Below are positions 8,101 through 17,069 of a stretch of DNA of 29,809 bases, piece by piece. The translations under genes and the position numbers were made by a program. The stretch spans positions 1-29,809 of the forward strand of contig CAYQQR010000050.1 of NCBI GenBank assembly GCA_964420035.1, read 5' to 3'. This stretch comes from CAYQQR01 sp964420035. GTDB taxonomy: Bacteria > Bacteroidota > Bacteroidia > Bacteroidales > SM23-62. Under the pieces are notes generated by a model. It was not told where the DNA came from, did not search any database, and saw only the letters and a program-made list of their open reading frames with translations. Numbering within the stretch: position 1 is the first letter of the stretch; the number at the start of each line of letters is the position of its first letter.

Positions 8101-8561
8101 TTCCTACTCTTACAGGCGGAGCGAACTTAAACATCGGTTATAAAGGATTTTATGCTTCCGTATTCATACAGGGAGCTGCAGGGGCAAGAAGGATGCGATT
8201 TATCAGGCAGGGACCTGAAACGAATTGGTATGTGCAAGACCTTGAAGGAAGATGGACTGAGGAAAATATTGATTCGGACAAACCCAGGATCGGAGCAGAA
8301 GGAATTTATTGGGATTCCTTTGAGGAAAACAATACATACTATTATGAAGACAATGATTATGTAAGACTTAAGAATATTGAAATTGGGTATAATCTTAAAT
8401 CTCTTAAGCTAATTAATACGGGTTTAAGGATCTATGTTAGCGGTGCTAACTTAATCACCCTGACGAAACTTAAGGATTTCGATCCTGAAGAAGAATCTGG
8501 TCTGGATATAGGCTATCCACAAAACAAAGTATACAACATAGGTATTTCTGTGACTTTATAA
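5175..8561 (+). CDS. susC: SusC-like TonB-dependent outer-membrane transporter with STN domain
   Basis: This is an outer-membrane oligosaccharide importer energised by TonB. I chose the ATG at 5175 (1128 aa) over the TTG at 5148. It gives the long N-terminal leader common in this family, ending in the hydrophobic stretch MKLTTILLLAFTFQVFANS and SVYSQ. A later ATG at 5244 is also possible. Next comes an STN/secretin-like signalling domain (about residues 49-122, LDLGETTVEKVLTEIE), which marks it as a transducer to FecR. A carboxypeptidase-regulatory-like domain covers about 137-210 (GTVKDQRTGEPLPGVSIQIKG). A TonB-box-like EEVVVVGYG lies at about 216-224, followed by the plug (LAGQLPGL, ITVLKDASAAIYG, GVILIETK) and the beta-barrel. 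The susD partner starts 11 bp downstream. The ligand is not predictable from sequence alone. Confidence 0.96.
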   Translation: MKNCGKVFIAVCRSHRILKIFLIMKLTTILLLAFTFQVFANSVYSQDTDLTLDLGETTVEKVLTEIERISDFYFLFNQNLVDVDREVNIRFFRKNIDEILDEVFQGTNIDYAIMGKQIVLSPSVYLAEIKRNQQPLTITGTVKDQRTGEPLPGVSIQIKGTTRGAVTNLEGEYSIEIEDPSVILVFSYVGYATQEIRIGEKRIINVNMTYEVLGMEEVVVVGYGTAKKATVTGSISTVKAEAVQRSPVMNMSNSLAGQLPGLVVITPTGEPGVDNSTLAIRGMNTLGNNSPLIVVDGIANRDLNRLNPNDIESITVLKDASAAIYGAQSANGVILIETKRGSEKKTEVNFTLNRGWNSPVVIPELADAATFAEGINEYYTNLGGQPVYSENEIEKYRTGSDPWLYPNSNFYDIVYRDFAPQYSAHASATGGSDKIAYYISGGYRYQDAIYKRSNTKFEQFDFRSNIDGSISKNITVGFDIAGTQRIENQPSVDKHRMWREMTRVNPTVPAVYPNGKVHTNALPVVSGEAGYEKTTTYELLTNLNLDVNIPWVRGLSLSGNFSVDKRFDNEKLYRKPWTLWQWDRRTYDENGDPLLSSGKYTYPEANEDPDLRIERIDRSSITLNSLLHYERSFLEKHNVGVMLGMERNQGERTDLMAYRRYFPNEVIDELFAGGREDIDNTGSSFQSARLNYFGRFNYNYRNKYLIEFVARYDGSHIFPAEHRFGFFPSVSLGWNIAEENFWKDNISFIPYFKLRGSYGQTGNDRIDPFQYLANYGFVEVDKLYLGTLFVLGPNTEVQTMDELRIANPFVTWEVASQYNLGFDSKIADISVSMDYFYNHRTDILIQRDASVPATAGFSLPEENIGEVVNRGFEGQVSYYKTFGSFYLNLSLNAGYAKNEIKFWDEEPVIPEYQKSTGRSINAPLLYEAIGVFRDEEHVESYPSWPGARPGDLIFKDVNEDGEINQLDQVRQEETPFPTLTGGANLNIGYKGFYASVFIQGAAGARRMRFIRQGPETNWYVQDLEGRWTEENIDSDKPRIGAEGIYWDSFEENNTYYYEDNDYVRLKNIEIGYNLKSLKLINTGLRIYVSGANLITLTKLKDFDPEEESGLDIGYPQNKVYNIGISVTL

Positions 8562-8572
8562 AATTATAAGCT

Positions 8573-10381
8573 ATGAAAGCATACATTAAACATATGGTTC
8601 TGGTACTATCTGTAATGTTGTCAACATCCTGCAGTGATGATTTTCTTGATATAGTACCCAAAACTGAATATTCCGATGCCATTGTCTGGTCGGATCCCGG
8701 AACGGTCCAGCTTTTCCTGAATAACATGTACAGGGCTATGGACGATCCGCATTGCCAGAGAGCAATTTGTATAATGACAGATGAATGTTACCGTGATCAT
8801 GAAACACACATTGCTTTTAATGCCGGTCTTATTACACCTGACCTGATTCCTGGCTGGGATCGCAAGAGGGGTAAACTGCTCCTGATATGGGGGGAATACT
8901 ACCATGATAATCCGGATGAAGGCCTCTATGCACAGGTTCGAAGGGCCAATATATTCTTTGAAAATATACATCGTACGGATTTTGGTGCCAAGCCTGAGGA
9001 AAAAGACAGAATGCGGGGCGAAGTCTATTTTATAAGGGCATGGTCTTACTTTCACCTGGCAAAAATGTATGGAGGTGTTCCCATTATTACAAGGACCTAC
9101 GGACTCAATGATGATTATGCTGTGGCCAGGGACAGTTTCGAAGATGTCATTGAATTTGTAGTACAGGACTTGGACAGTGCTGCTGCATTGCTACCTTTAA
9201 AAAATGATCTGTTGTCTACACCTACCAAAGGGGCTGCCCTTGCCCTAAAATCCAGGGTGCTTATAACAGCGGCAAGTGATCTCTTTAATACAGTTGTTTT
9301 CCCTGATTATCCCTATCCCGAGCTAATTGGATACACCGACAAATCGGCTGCCGCTCGGACTGCAAGATGGCAAAGAGCGAAGGATGCAGCCAAGGTTGTT
9401 ATAGACCTTGGACAATACGATCTATACCAGGGTAAACAGGATTCAGTGACCCTGAATTTTGTAGATTATTTCACTTCAACTTCACCCACTGAAGAAGATA
9501 TATTGCTTCGATATATGAACGAAACAGGTCAATATTACAACAATATGGGATATTGGACCGTAGGTGAGGGTTTTGGAGGTCAATTTAATGTAATGCCCCT
9601 TGGTCAGATGGTTGATGCTTACGAAAGGAGGGATGGTAGCGAATTTGACTGGAATAATCCTGAACATGCCGCCTCTCCTTATGAATTTCGAGATCCTCGC
9701 TTATATTCTTCAATCTTGTATGATGGTGCGCATTGGCGGGAACGTCCGGAGGGGCTCAGGGCATTTGATCCGGAAGGTATCGTTCAGACCGGATACTACG
9801 AAATCTGGGACAGCATTGATCAGGAGATTAGAATTGAACAGGGGCTGGATGCTGAAAAAATAGGTGCTTTAAATACAGGCTATATGAACAGGAAATGGCT
9901 GAGTCCGGAATATGATCATATGGTCGAATACCAGCCTGTAACCTTCAGGATGATGCGTTATGCAGAAGTTTTGTTCAATTATGCGGAAGCTTGTATCGAA
10001 TTAGGGGAAGATGAAGAAGCACGAATCTATTTGAATATGATAAGAAACAGAGCCGATATGCCGGAAATAACAGAATCGGGTGATGCTCTGCGCGACAAAT
10101 TACGTCACGAAAAACGAATTGAGATGTTCTATGAAGATATGCGTTTTTGGGACATAAGAAGGTGGTTGATAGGCCCCGAATCTCAAACACCGGCTGAGAA
10201 GATTGTTATTTGGTACCGATTACTTCCAGATAAAACAACTTCAACAGTTCCAGAATACAATCCAGAGCTTGTTCCAGAATCGCCAAAAAGGAAATGGATA
10301 AATAAAATGTACTTCTTTCCCATATATAGAAAAGAAATAAACCGGAACCCGGCTCTGGTGCAGAATCCGGATTACATTTAA
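8573..10381 (+). CDS. susD: SusD-like surface glycan-binding lipoprotein
   Basis: This is a surface lipoprotein that caps the SusC barrel and captures oligosaccharide ligands (602 aa). It has a type II signal peptide with lipobox LSTSC and lipidated Cys20, followed by the typical SusD start DDFLDIVPKTEYSDAIVW. TPR-like helices follow, with family hallmarks GEVYFIRAWSYFHLAKMYGGVPII near residue 145 and a C-terminal RYAEVLFNYAEA...IRNRA and EKRIEMFYEDMRFWDIRRW. The end NPALVQNPDY is also typical. It is cotranscribed with susC (11-bp gap) and followed by a 207-bp gap before the sulfatase gene. Confidence 0.96.
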   Translation: MKAYIKHMVLVLSVMLSTSCSDDFLDIVPKTEYSDAIVWSDPGTVQLFLNNMYRAMDDPHCQRAICIMTDECYRDHETHIAFNAGLITPDLIPGWDRKRGKLLLIWGEYYHDNPDEGLYAQVRRANIFFENIHRTDFGAKPEEKDRMRGEVYFIRAWSYFHLAKMYGGVPIITRTYGLNDDYAVARDSFEDVIEFVVQDLDSAAALLPLKNDLLSTPTKGAALALKSRVLITAASDLFNTVVFPDYPYPELIGYTDKSAAARTARWQRAKDAAKVVIDLGQYDLYQGKQDSVTLNFVDYFTSTSPTEEDILLRYMNETGQYYNNMGYWTVGEGFGGQFNVMPLGQMVDAYERRDGSEFDWNNPEHAASPYEFRDPRLYSSILYDGAHWRERPEGLRAFDPEGIVQTGYYEIWDSIDQEIRIEQGLDAEKIGALNTGYMNRKWLSPEYDHMVEYQPVTFRMMRYAEVLFNYAEACIELGEDEEARIYLNMIRNRADMPEITESGDALRDKLRHEKRIEMFYEDMRFWDIRRWLIGPESQTPAEKIVIWYRLLPDKTTSTVPEYNPELVPESPKRKWINKMYFFPIYRKEINRNPALVQNPDYI

Positions 10382-10588
10382 CGAGAAAAAACAATTCAGG
10401 CCAACGATCTCACCTTTTGAAAGTTTTTTATAATTCTATGAAAAGTCTCAGGAGTTTAATTAAAGAATCCGTGGCGGCGGTGGCCGGCCTCTCATATTTC
10501 CTGTTAAAGTCAAATAATTTATGACTAATTGGAAGTCGTCATTTGAAATTATTAAAATAAATAAGGCGAATAGTTTATTGGTAATCCG

Positions 10589-12199
10589 ATGAATAAATCT
10601 AAAAGTAATATACTGATCTTTTCCGGTTTGGCACTATCTGTGCTGGCTGACAGCGGCTGTTCCGAAAAATCCGAACCCGGATCAAGGCCGAATATAGTTA
10701 TCATAATGGCCGATGATCTGGGTTATAGCGATATCAGTTGTTACGGAGGAGATATACCCACCCCGAATCTGGACGAACTGGCAGCCCATGGACTGAGATT
10801 CACTCAATTCTATAATTGCGGAAGGTGTGCCCCTACACGAGCCTCACTCCTGACCGGCCTGTACAGTCATCTGGCCGGTATCGGGAACAACAACAAGCAT
10901 AGCATTCCTGATCAACCGGGATACCTGGGGCATCTGAATGATCGTTGCCTTACTTTTGCAGAAGTTCTTAAAAATTCAGGTTATCAAACCTTTATGGTGG
11001 GTAAATATCATGTTTCCACCTTTAATTCCAAATGCCCTGATTCACTTTTACATCCTTCATCCTGGCCCCTTCAACGAGGGTTTGACAGGTTTTTCGGGAC
11101 TTTTGCAGGAGCTGGAAGTTATTTTTCACCCGTCAGCCTGATGCAGAACGATCAGTTTATTGATCCCCCTGAAAACTTCTATTATACGAATGCGATAAAC
11201 GATACTGCAGCTGCCTATATTAAGCAAGCAGATAAGGATCACCCCTTCTTACTTTATGTCGCCCATGTAGCACCCCATTGGCCTCTGCATGCACTGCCGC
11301 AGCATATTCAAATGTTCGAAAACGATTATTTGAATGGGTGGGATTCTTTGCGCTACAAACATTATAGCCGATTAGTTGAATCGGACCTGATAAAGAGTGA
11401 ATGGGTTCTGTCGCCAAGAGATGGAGCAGTTCCATGCTGGCAGGAGACACAAAATAAAGAATGGGAAGCATACCGGATGGCGGTATATGCCGCGCAGGTT
11501 TACTGCATGGATCAAGGGATAGGCAGGATAATTGAAACCCTCAAACAGACGGGAATATATGAAAATACGCTCATTCTTTTCTTATCGGACAATGGGGGCA
11601 GCATAGCGAGTAAATCCAGTGATCCCCATCAGCGGTATGGCTATTTTCCCCGGGCCGGGGAGAGTCCCGATATCTATCCGGGTGGACCTGAAACCTATGC
11701 TGCATATGGAAGAGGATGGGCCAATCTGAGCAATACCCCATTCCGGATGTTCAAAAAACATACTCATGAAGGTGGGATTGCAACCCCCCTGATCGCACAC
11801 TGGCCCGATATCATAAAAGAGGAGCGAATTGTATACCAGGTTGGCCATGTGATCGATGTGATGCCGACTTTGATCGAATTGTGCGGCGCCGATTATCCTG
11901 CCGGCAGTGTCGGGCACAAACTTCATAATCTGGAAGGTATGAGTCTGGCCCCGGTTTTCCATGGAAACGAGTTACCGGAGCGCGGACCGATCTATTGGGA
12001 ACATCTTGGCAATAAGGCAGTGCGTGATGGAAACTGGAAACTTGTGGCAAGGAAGGGCGAACCCTGGGAACTATATGATATGCAAAATGACCGGACCGAA
12101 ATGAATGACCTCGCGGAACTATATCCCGACAGGGTAAAGGAAATGAATGATATGTGGGAGAATTGGGCTGTTCGTGCCAATGTCTTGCTTAAAGAATAA
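10589..12199 (+). CDS. Type I formylglycine sulfatase
   Basis: This is a periplasmic or surface sulfatase of the alkaline-phosphatase superfamily (536 aa), expected to remove sulfate esters from a glycan. The signature C80-A-P-T-R84 within RCAPTRASLLTG is the Cys-type site converted to formylglycine by a maturase, which is not encoded here. Metal-binding residues are visible in NIVIIMADDLGYSD (residues 35-48) and in LSDNGG. GKYHVS replaces the commoner GKWHLG motif. The N-terminal leader is hydrophobic (ILIFSGLALSVLADSGC). Its Cys24 is preceded by Asp at -3, a poor lipobox, so lipidation is uncertain. It is the first gene of a long run that continues to GH3. I cannot assign a sulfatase subfamily or substrate. 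Confidence 0.94.
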   Translation: MNKSKSNILIFSGLALSVLADSGCSEKSEPGSRPNIVIIMADDLGYSDISCYGGDIPTPNLDELAAHGLRFTQFYNCGRCAPTRASLLTGLYSHLAGIGNNNKHSIPDQPGYLGHLNDRCLTFAEVLKNSGYQTFMVGKYHVSTFNSKCPDSLLHPSSWPLQRGFDRFFGTFAGAGSYFSPVSLMQNDQFIDPPENFYYTNAINDTAAAYIKQADKDHPFLLYVAHVAPHWPLHALPQHIQMFENDYLNGWDSLRYKHYSRLVESDLIKSEWVLSPRDGAVPCWQETQNKEWEAYRMAVYAAQVYCMDQGIGRIIETLKQTGIYENTLILFLSDNGGSIASKSSDPHQRYGYFPRAGESPDIYPGGPETYAAYGRGWANLSNTPFRMFKKHTHEGGIATPLIAHWPDIIKEERIVYQVGHVIDVMPTLIELCGADYPAGSVGHKLHNLEGMSLAPVFHGNELPERGPIYWEHLGNKAVRDGNWKLVARKGEPWELYDMQNDRTEMNDLAELYPDRVKEMNDMWENWAVRANVLLKE

Positions 12200-12242
12200 A
12201 AACATGGTGTCATAGAGCTTTGCTCACTATAAGACATATCGA

Positions 12243-14045
12243 ATGAAAGACACTAATAAGTATAATGCTCACCCGGGAAGACGGAGGTTCATGAAAATGA
12301 TCGGCTCGGCAGGTATGGGTTTCGGATTGGGTTCAGTTGCATTTGCAAAATACGCCGGTAGAGAAAGCCATGAGATCAATTCAAATGAAACAGAACAATC
12401 CGGACCAATTAACGGGCTCTATGATGTGAAAAGCTTCGGTGCAACAGGGAACGGATCCGTAAAAGATACGGCATCGATTCAGTCAGCTATCGACACCTGC
12501 ACCGCAGAGGGCGGCGGCATGGTATATTTGCCGCCGGGAACTTACCTGACCGGAGCACTGCAGCTGAAGAACAATGTAGAGATCCACCTGTCTTCCGGAT
12601 CTGTTCTTTTAGGCAGTGCGGATCCGGAAGATTATAATTCCGGTCCTTTTTTCAATTTGATTTTTGCGGATCAGCAGGAAAATGTTTCGATCACGGGTCA
12701 GGGGATCATCGACGGAAATTCGAAACAAATCGTACCCAGTTTTTGGAAGGAATTACCCGAAGGTGCCGTCCCAATATACCGGTACAAGATCCATCGCGAA
12801 TTCAATAACTGGAGCAGGGAGCACTGGGAAATAGCATGGAGACCCAGGGAATCGGTTCATTTCTTCCGCTGCAAGAGAGTAAACGTGCGGGATGTAAAGA
12901 TGCTAAATGCCCCTAATTGGGTATTGCTTTTTCACAGATGTAAAGATGTACAGGTTAATGCACTGACCATTGAAAACCCACCCATGACAAAAAACGGGGA
13001 TGGGATCAATATTGATACCTGTTCCAATGTGACCCTGACCAATTGCATCATACGGTCAGGTGATGATTGCCTAACCCTGAAGACCGGTGAGAGCGATGCC
13101 AAATTCGGGATATTTGATGAACCTAATACTGTATGTGAGAATGTCACCATTTCAAACTGCGTACTGAGCACTCCGGCTTGTGCCATTAGGGTGGGTATGG
13201 GTTACGGTCCTATTAGGAATTGCAGATTTGAAAATATCGTTGTTACAGAATCCCGTACAGGGATCAATTTTGACCTGGGCCATAGTATTAAGGAGGCAAC
13301 TGAAGATGTCTTTGAACATATTATTGATGTCAACTTCCAACTAGCACACGTAGAACAGGTTCATTTCTCCAATTTCAGTATGGACTGCATCGTACCGATT
13401 ACAATGACCATTGGAAAAAGCGCCGATCCATCGAAAACAGCACTGCATGACGTAAGCTTTACCGGATTTAATATAAAAGGAACTGCCGGTTCCCATATTG
13501 CAGGACAACCCGGCATACCGATCAGGAGAATACGTTTTAAGGATTTTGTATGGCATTTGCATCATGGAACCGATAATCTTGAGTATTACAATGATAGACC
13601 AGATAGGTTCAAACCAAACGGGTTTTATGGCTTTCAAAAAAACGGGATCCGAGGTGAAGAAGATATTTCAAAGCCTGCCCTGCCTGCTGCACTCTATGGA
13701 TACCTTATAGAAGACTGTTCATTCGACAATATGAAGGTTTACTGGAGTGAGTTGGGAAGAATATGGAGAAACGGATTTATTATGGACCATTCGAAGAATT
13801 TGGAATTCCGAAATGTAACCTTACGGCAGCCTCAAGATAATGAAGAATCTGCATTTTTCTTCAAGAATTGTGATGTAATCAGCATTGAAGCATGCAAGGC
13901 AGCGGACGGAACCAAAACCTATGTCAAAATCACCGATTCACAAACTGGAGCCCATTTCTTATGCATGAACAATGACTTCAGCAGGGCAGCAAATCCCATC
14001 GATGCTGATCTGGATATTCGGGAATCGGGTAATTTATACCATTGA
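12243..14045 (+). CDS. GH28-like right-handed beta-helix protein (divergent polygalacturonase family)
   Basis: This 600-aa exported protein is related to GH28 polygalacturonases. A Tat-type leader, GRRRFMKMIGSAGMGFGLG (residues 12-30), precedes DVKSFGATGNGSVKDTASIQSAI and LPPGTYLTG, the standard start of pectin-type beta-helices. The active-site region NGDGINIDTC (251-260) and SGDDCLTLKTG (272-282) keep the expected N-x-D and D-D acids. The usual G-H-G motif appears to be replaced by PACAIRVGMG (311-320) and the R-I-K motif by RTGINFD (338-344). It may therefore have altered specificity, a different mechanism, or act on a related uronate-rich polymer. It lies 43 bp after the sulfatase gene and 68 bp before the first Asp-box protein gene. 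Fold: confident. Reaction: inferred. Confidence 0.85.
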   Translation: MKDTNKYNAHPGRRRFMKMIGSAGMGFGLGSVAFAKYAGRESHEINSNETEQSGPINGLYDVKSFGATGNGSVKDTASIQSAIDTCTAEGGGMVYLPPGTYLTGALQLKNNVEIHLSSGSVLLGSADPEDYNSGPFFNLIFADQQENVSITGQGIIDGNSKQIVPSFWKELPEGAVPIYRYKIHREFNNWSREHWEIAWRPRESVHFFRCKRVNVRDVKMLNAPNWVLLFHRCKDVQVNALTIENPPMTKNGDGINIDTCSNVTLTNCIIRSGDDCLTLKTGESDAKFGIFDEPNTVCENVTISNCVLSTPACAIRVGMGYGPIRNCRFENIVVTESRTGINFDLGHSIKEATEDVFEHIIDVNFQLAHVEQVHFSNFSMDCIVPITMTIGKSADPSKTALHDVSFTGFNIKGTAGSHIAGQPGIPIRRIRFKDFVWHLHHGTDNLEYYNDRPDRFKPNGFYGFQKNGIRGEEDISKPALPAALYGYLIEDCSFDNMKVYWSELGRIWRNGFIMDHSKNLEFRNVTLRQPQDNEESAFFFKNCDVISIEACKAADGTKTYVKITDSQTGAHFLCMNNDFSRAANPIDADLDIRESGNLYH

Positions 14046-14113
14046 TAATCAATACTGTATATATTGATACTAATTGATAGGAACCATAGGTACAATAAAC
14101 TAAATATCAAAGC

Positions 14114-15439
14114 ATGGATAATAATTTCATCGCTAGACGCAGATTCATGAAGATGACGTGTGCCACAGGTCTTGGATTAGGAATGGGCCTAGGTTGTAGA
14201 AATGAGCTGGCTGCTTCTGAGAAGAGTGATAAACCTTCGAAGATTAACCTACCCACAACTCCTATAGCCCAGGAATACAGCATAATACACTCAGTTAAAG
14301 ACCCTGAGGTAATGGCCACCGGTATCGGAGATTTTGCGAAACTACCATCCGGGCGCCTTTTAGCTAGTACACCTGATTATCCCTGGAGATATAGTCGAAA
14401 AGAAAGATTAAAATACTGGGAAGCACATGGCTCTGTGATTAAAGCCAGTGATGATAATGGGAAGACTTGGTACAAGGCTAAAGAAAAGGCAGTTCCTACA
14501 CTTTCGTACAAGGATAGATTGTATCGGTTTATCTGTGTTAAACGGGGGGACTTTGAAGTAAGTGCTTCCGATGATAATGGGAAAACCTGGTCTGAGAAAC
14601 AGGTTGTTGTAGCGGGTCGATTTAGTCCCAATTCTTCCCAATATGTCATACGGGATAATACCGTTTACCTGGGATTAGGTATGCAAAACAAAAAAGGTGA
14701 ATGGAACAACGAAGGGTCACGATCCATGGCTATAGCCGGCGATCTGACAAAGGACTTATGTGATCCGAAAGCCTGGAGGACATCCAAGCCTTTAACTTAT
14801 CCCGGAACCCCGGATTTATTGAACCGTGATCTGTATGACGATGAAGATCATCATCTTGAACCCAACCTTGTTCAATATAAGGATCAACTATATGTTTACT
14901 GGCGGGTTCGCATTGATGACCAGGGTACCGCAGGGATCACCGCGATATGTGATCTTGAAGATGATGGAACGGTGCTTGATTACAAGTTCGGGCAGTTTCA
15001 TCCCTTGCCCGGGGCCCAAAACATGTTCAATATCCAGAATGATCCTAAAACCGGCCTTTACTGGCTTTTTTCAAATCCTGTAACCCATACACAGGACCCG
15101 GAATGGAACAAACTAATTGAAGAAAATGGTTGGTTTAAAACACCGCTTGGTGGACATGAAAGACGTATTCTGACACTGCACGTGAGTTTTGATGCATTGA
15201 ACTGGTTGCCGGCGGCATACCTGGTGGTCATGCCCCATATGCACCAGGCCGCTAATTACGTGAAACCCCTGATCGATGGAAATGATTTGATATTTGCAAG
15301 TCGAACCTGTATCAACGGGCCCAACAGCCATGATGCGGACACGGCCACTTTTCACAGAGTGCATGATTTCCGCAAGCTGGCTGAGCCATTGATACCCTTA
15401 TGGCCGGATGGAACCCCTATTAAGGGAGCAGTTTCTTAA
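14114..15439 (+). CDS. Tat-exported sialidase-fold (Asp-box/BNR) protein, copy 1
   Basis: This is a 441-aa beta-propeller protein of the sialidase superfamily. It has a Tat-like leader RRRFMKM (residues 8-14) and a Cys at 28 in LGLGC that fits a lipobox, suggesting a Tat-exported lipoprotein. Two near-identical Asp boxes, SDDNGKTW, occur at 112-119 and 152-159. The C-terminal part carries LEPNLVQYKDQLYVYWRV, ICDLEDDG, DGNDLIFASRT and HDADTATFHRV. It is clearly paralogous to the protein at 17070-18410. The name 'sialidase' would be misleading: several polysaccharide lyase and hydrolase families share this fold, and the locus context points to uronate or sulfated glycans. Its exact reaction is unknown. 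Confidence 0.85.
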   Translation: MDNNFIARRRFMKMTCATGLGLGMGLGCRNELAASEKSDKPSKINLPTTPIAQEYSIIHSVKDPEVMATGIGDFAKLPSGRLLASTPDYPWRYSRKERLKYWEAHGSVIKASDDNGKTWYKAKEKAVPTLSYKDRLYRFICVKRGDFEVSASDDNGKTWSEKQVVVAGRFSPNSSQYVIRDNTVYLGLGMQNKKGEWNNEGSRSMAIAGDLTKDLCDPKAWRTSKPLTYPGTPDLLNRDLYDDEDHHLEPNLVQYKDQLYVYWRVRIDDQGTAGITAICDLEDDGTVLDYKFGQFHPLPGAQNMFNIQNDPKTGLYWLFSNPVTHTQDPEWNKLIEENGWFKTPLGGHERRILTLHVSFDALNWLPAAYLVVMPHMHQAANYVKPLIDGNDLIFASRTCINGPNSHDADTATFHRVHDFRKLAEPLIPLWPDGTPIKGAVS

Positions 15440-15473
15440 TTGATTGTGAGCATAATTTATAAAACCAGCGAAA

Positions 15474-17024
15474 ATGAAATTCATAAATAGATCATTTTTA
15501 TCAACATTCCTGGTGTTCAGCCTTGGTCTGATACTGATCGGTGCTGACAGGACCGATAATACTGAAGGACCATATTTTGGGAATGGGATTCATAACGGTT
15601 GGGCCGACCAGACTTCTATTGTGATCTGGACCAGGCTAACCAAATATCCGGATATGAATACAGGGGGAAAACAATTCCTCATTCCTCTGCCGGATGAAGA
15701 GGACGAACTGGATCATTCAGCAGATCCTGAATCCATCTATAAAGCTCAAATACCTGATGGATTTGTTCTGGACCAAATGGAAGGTGCATGCCCAGGAATG
15801 CCCGGAGAAGTTAAATTAACTTATTGGCTTCTTAAAAAAAGGGAAGTTCGCAATGTCGTTGACTGGGCTCCTGTGGACAACAGCAAAAACTTCACAAAGC
15901 AATGGTACCTGAAAGATATAAGGCCTGATATGGAATATGTTGTTGAAATTCAGGCAAGAAAGAACGAACGGTCACCGGTTTCGGCAAAAATTACAGGAAG
16001 ATTTCGTACACCACCTGAGCCGGGTATAACCAATGATGTTGAATTTGTAGTGGTCACAGGTACCGATTATCCAAGAAGAGATACGGTTAACGGTCATAAG
16101 ATTTATAAAGCGATGCACCGGATGGCACCGGATTTCTTTGTGCATACCGGAGATATTGAATACTACGATAAGCCGGGACCCTTTGCCATGACGGAAGAAT
16201 TGATGCGGTTCAAATGGGACCGTATGTTTGCCCTGCCCTTGCAGAGAAACTTCTGGAACCAGACAACTTCATACTTTATGAGGGATGATCATGACGTAAC
16301 AAAGAATGACAGTTATCCGGGCAAAGATTACGGTACTGTATCCTTTGAGCGCGGTTTGGAGATCTTTGAGGAGCAGTTCCCTTCCTTATCCAACGAAAAA
16401 TTCTATAAAACCATTCGTTGGGGACGGGATCTGCAGATCTGGATCATGGAAGGACGAAAGTACCGGAGCAAAAACAATATGCCAGATGGTCCCGGCAAGA
16501 CCATATGGGGGGAAGAACAGAAAGAATGGTTGTTTAAAACTATAAAGGAATCGGATGCCACCTTTAAAGTACTGATTACGGCCACCCCCATCCTTGGCCC
16601 GGATCATAAGAAAAAGAACGACAACCATGCAAATGAAGGTTTTGCATACGAAGGGAACGAGATCCGTGAATTCCTAAACCAGTTTGATAATCTGTATATA
16701 GTCACTGGTGACCGTCATTGGCAGTATGTCAGTCACAAATCCGGTACGAATCTTTGGGAATTTGCTACGGGTCCCAGTACCTATAAGCATTCCTACGGCT
16801 GGCATCATCTTGATTTCCTTCCGGAACACCGGTTTCTCAGGTCTGAAAGAGGAGGTGGATTTTTAAAAGGCAGTATCAGCTACAAGGGTTACAAGACTGA
16901 TCAGGAGAGTATTTCATGGGAAGATGGTTTCGATCCAAATCAGGTTTATCTGACATTCACACATCATGATGTTAACGGGAAAATCCTTCATAAAGAAGTT
17001 TTCACACGCGATTTAAATGAATAA
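15474..17024 (+). CDS. PhoD-like metallophosphatase/phosphodiesterase
   Basis: This 516-aa exported protein belongs to the PhoD-like (alkaline phosphatase D) metallophosphoesterase group. A Sec-type signal peptide covers about residues 1-24 (FLVFSLGLILIGA), with no Tat motif, whereas classical PhoD is a Tat substrate. An N-terminal Ig-like domain spans about 34-178. The catalytic domain shows HTGD (224-227), DDHD (271-274) and GDRHW (412-416), which match the metal-ligand motifs of the family. The first motif reads VVTGTDYP rather than a recognisable Cys-containing version. It lies between the two Asp-box protein genes with gaps of 34 and 45 bp, so it is probably part of the same glycan-processing unit. 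The substrate could be a phosphate or phosphodiester substituent. Use of its product for phosphate supply is an alternative. Confidence 0.8.
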   Translation: MKFINRSFLSTFLVFSLGLILIGADRTDNTEGPYFGNGIHNGWADQTSIVIWTRLTKYPDMNTGGKQFLIPLPDEEDELDHSADPESIYKAQIPDGFVLDQMEGACPGMPGEVKLTYWLLKKREVRNVVDWAPVDNSKNFTKQWYLKDIRPDMEYVVEIQARKNERSPVSAKITGRFRTPPEPGITNDVEFVVVTGTDYPRRDTVNGHKIYKAMHRMAPDFFVHTGDIEYYDKPGPFAMTEELMRFKWDRMFALPLQRNFWNQTTSYFMRDDHDVTKNDSYPGKDYGTVSFERGLEIFEEQFPSLSNEKFYKTIRWGRDLQIWIMEGRKYRSKNNMPDGPGKTIWGEEQKEWLFKTIKESDATFKVLITATPILGPDHKKKNDNHANEGFAYEGNEIREFLNQFDNLYIVTGDRHWQYVSHKSGTNLWEFATGPSTYKHSYGWHHLDFLPEHRFLRSERGGGFLKGSISYKGYKTDQESISWEDGFDPNQVYLTFTHHDVNGKILHKEVFTRDLNE

Positions 17025-17069
17025 CCAATAAGACATACAAATTCATACATAACCAAACAACTAAGCAAG

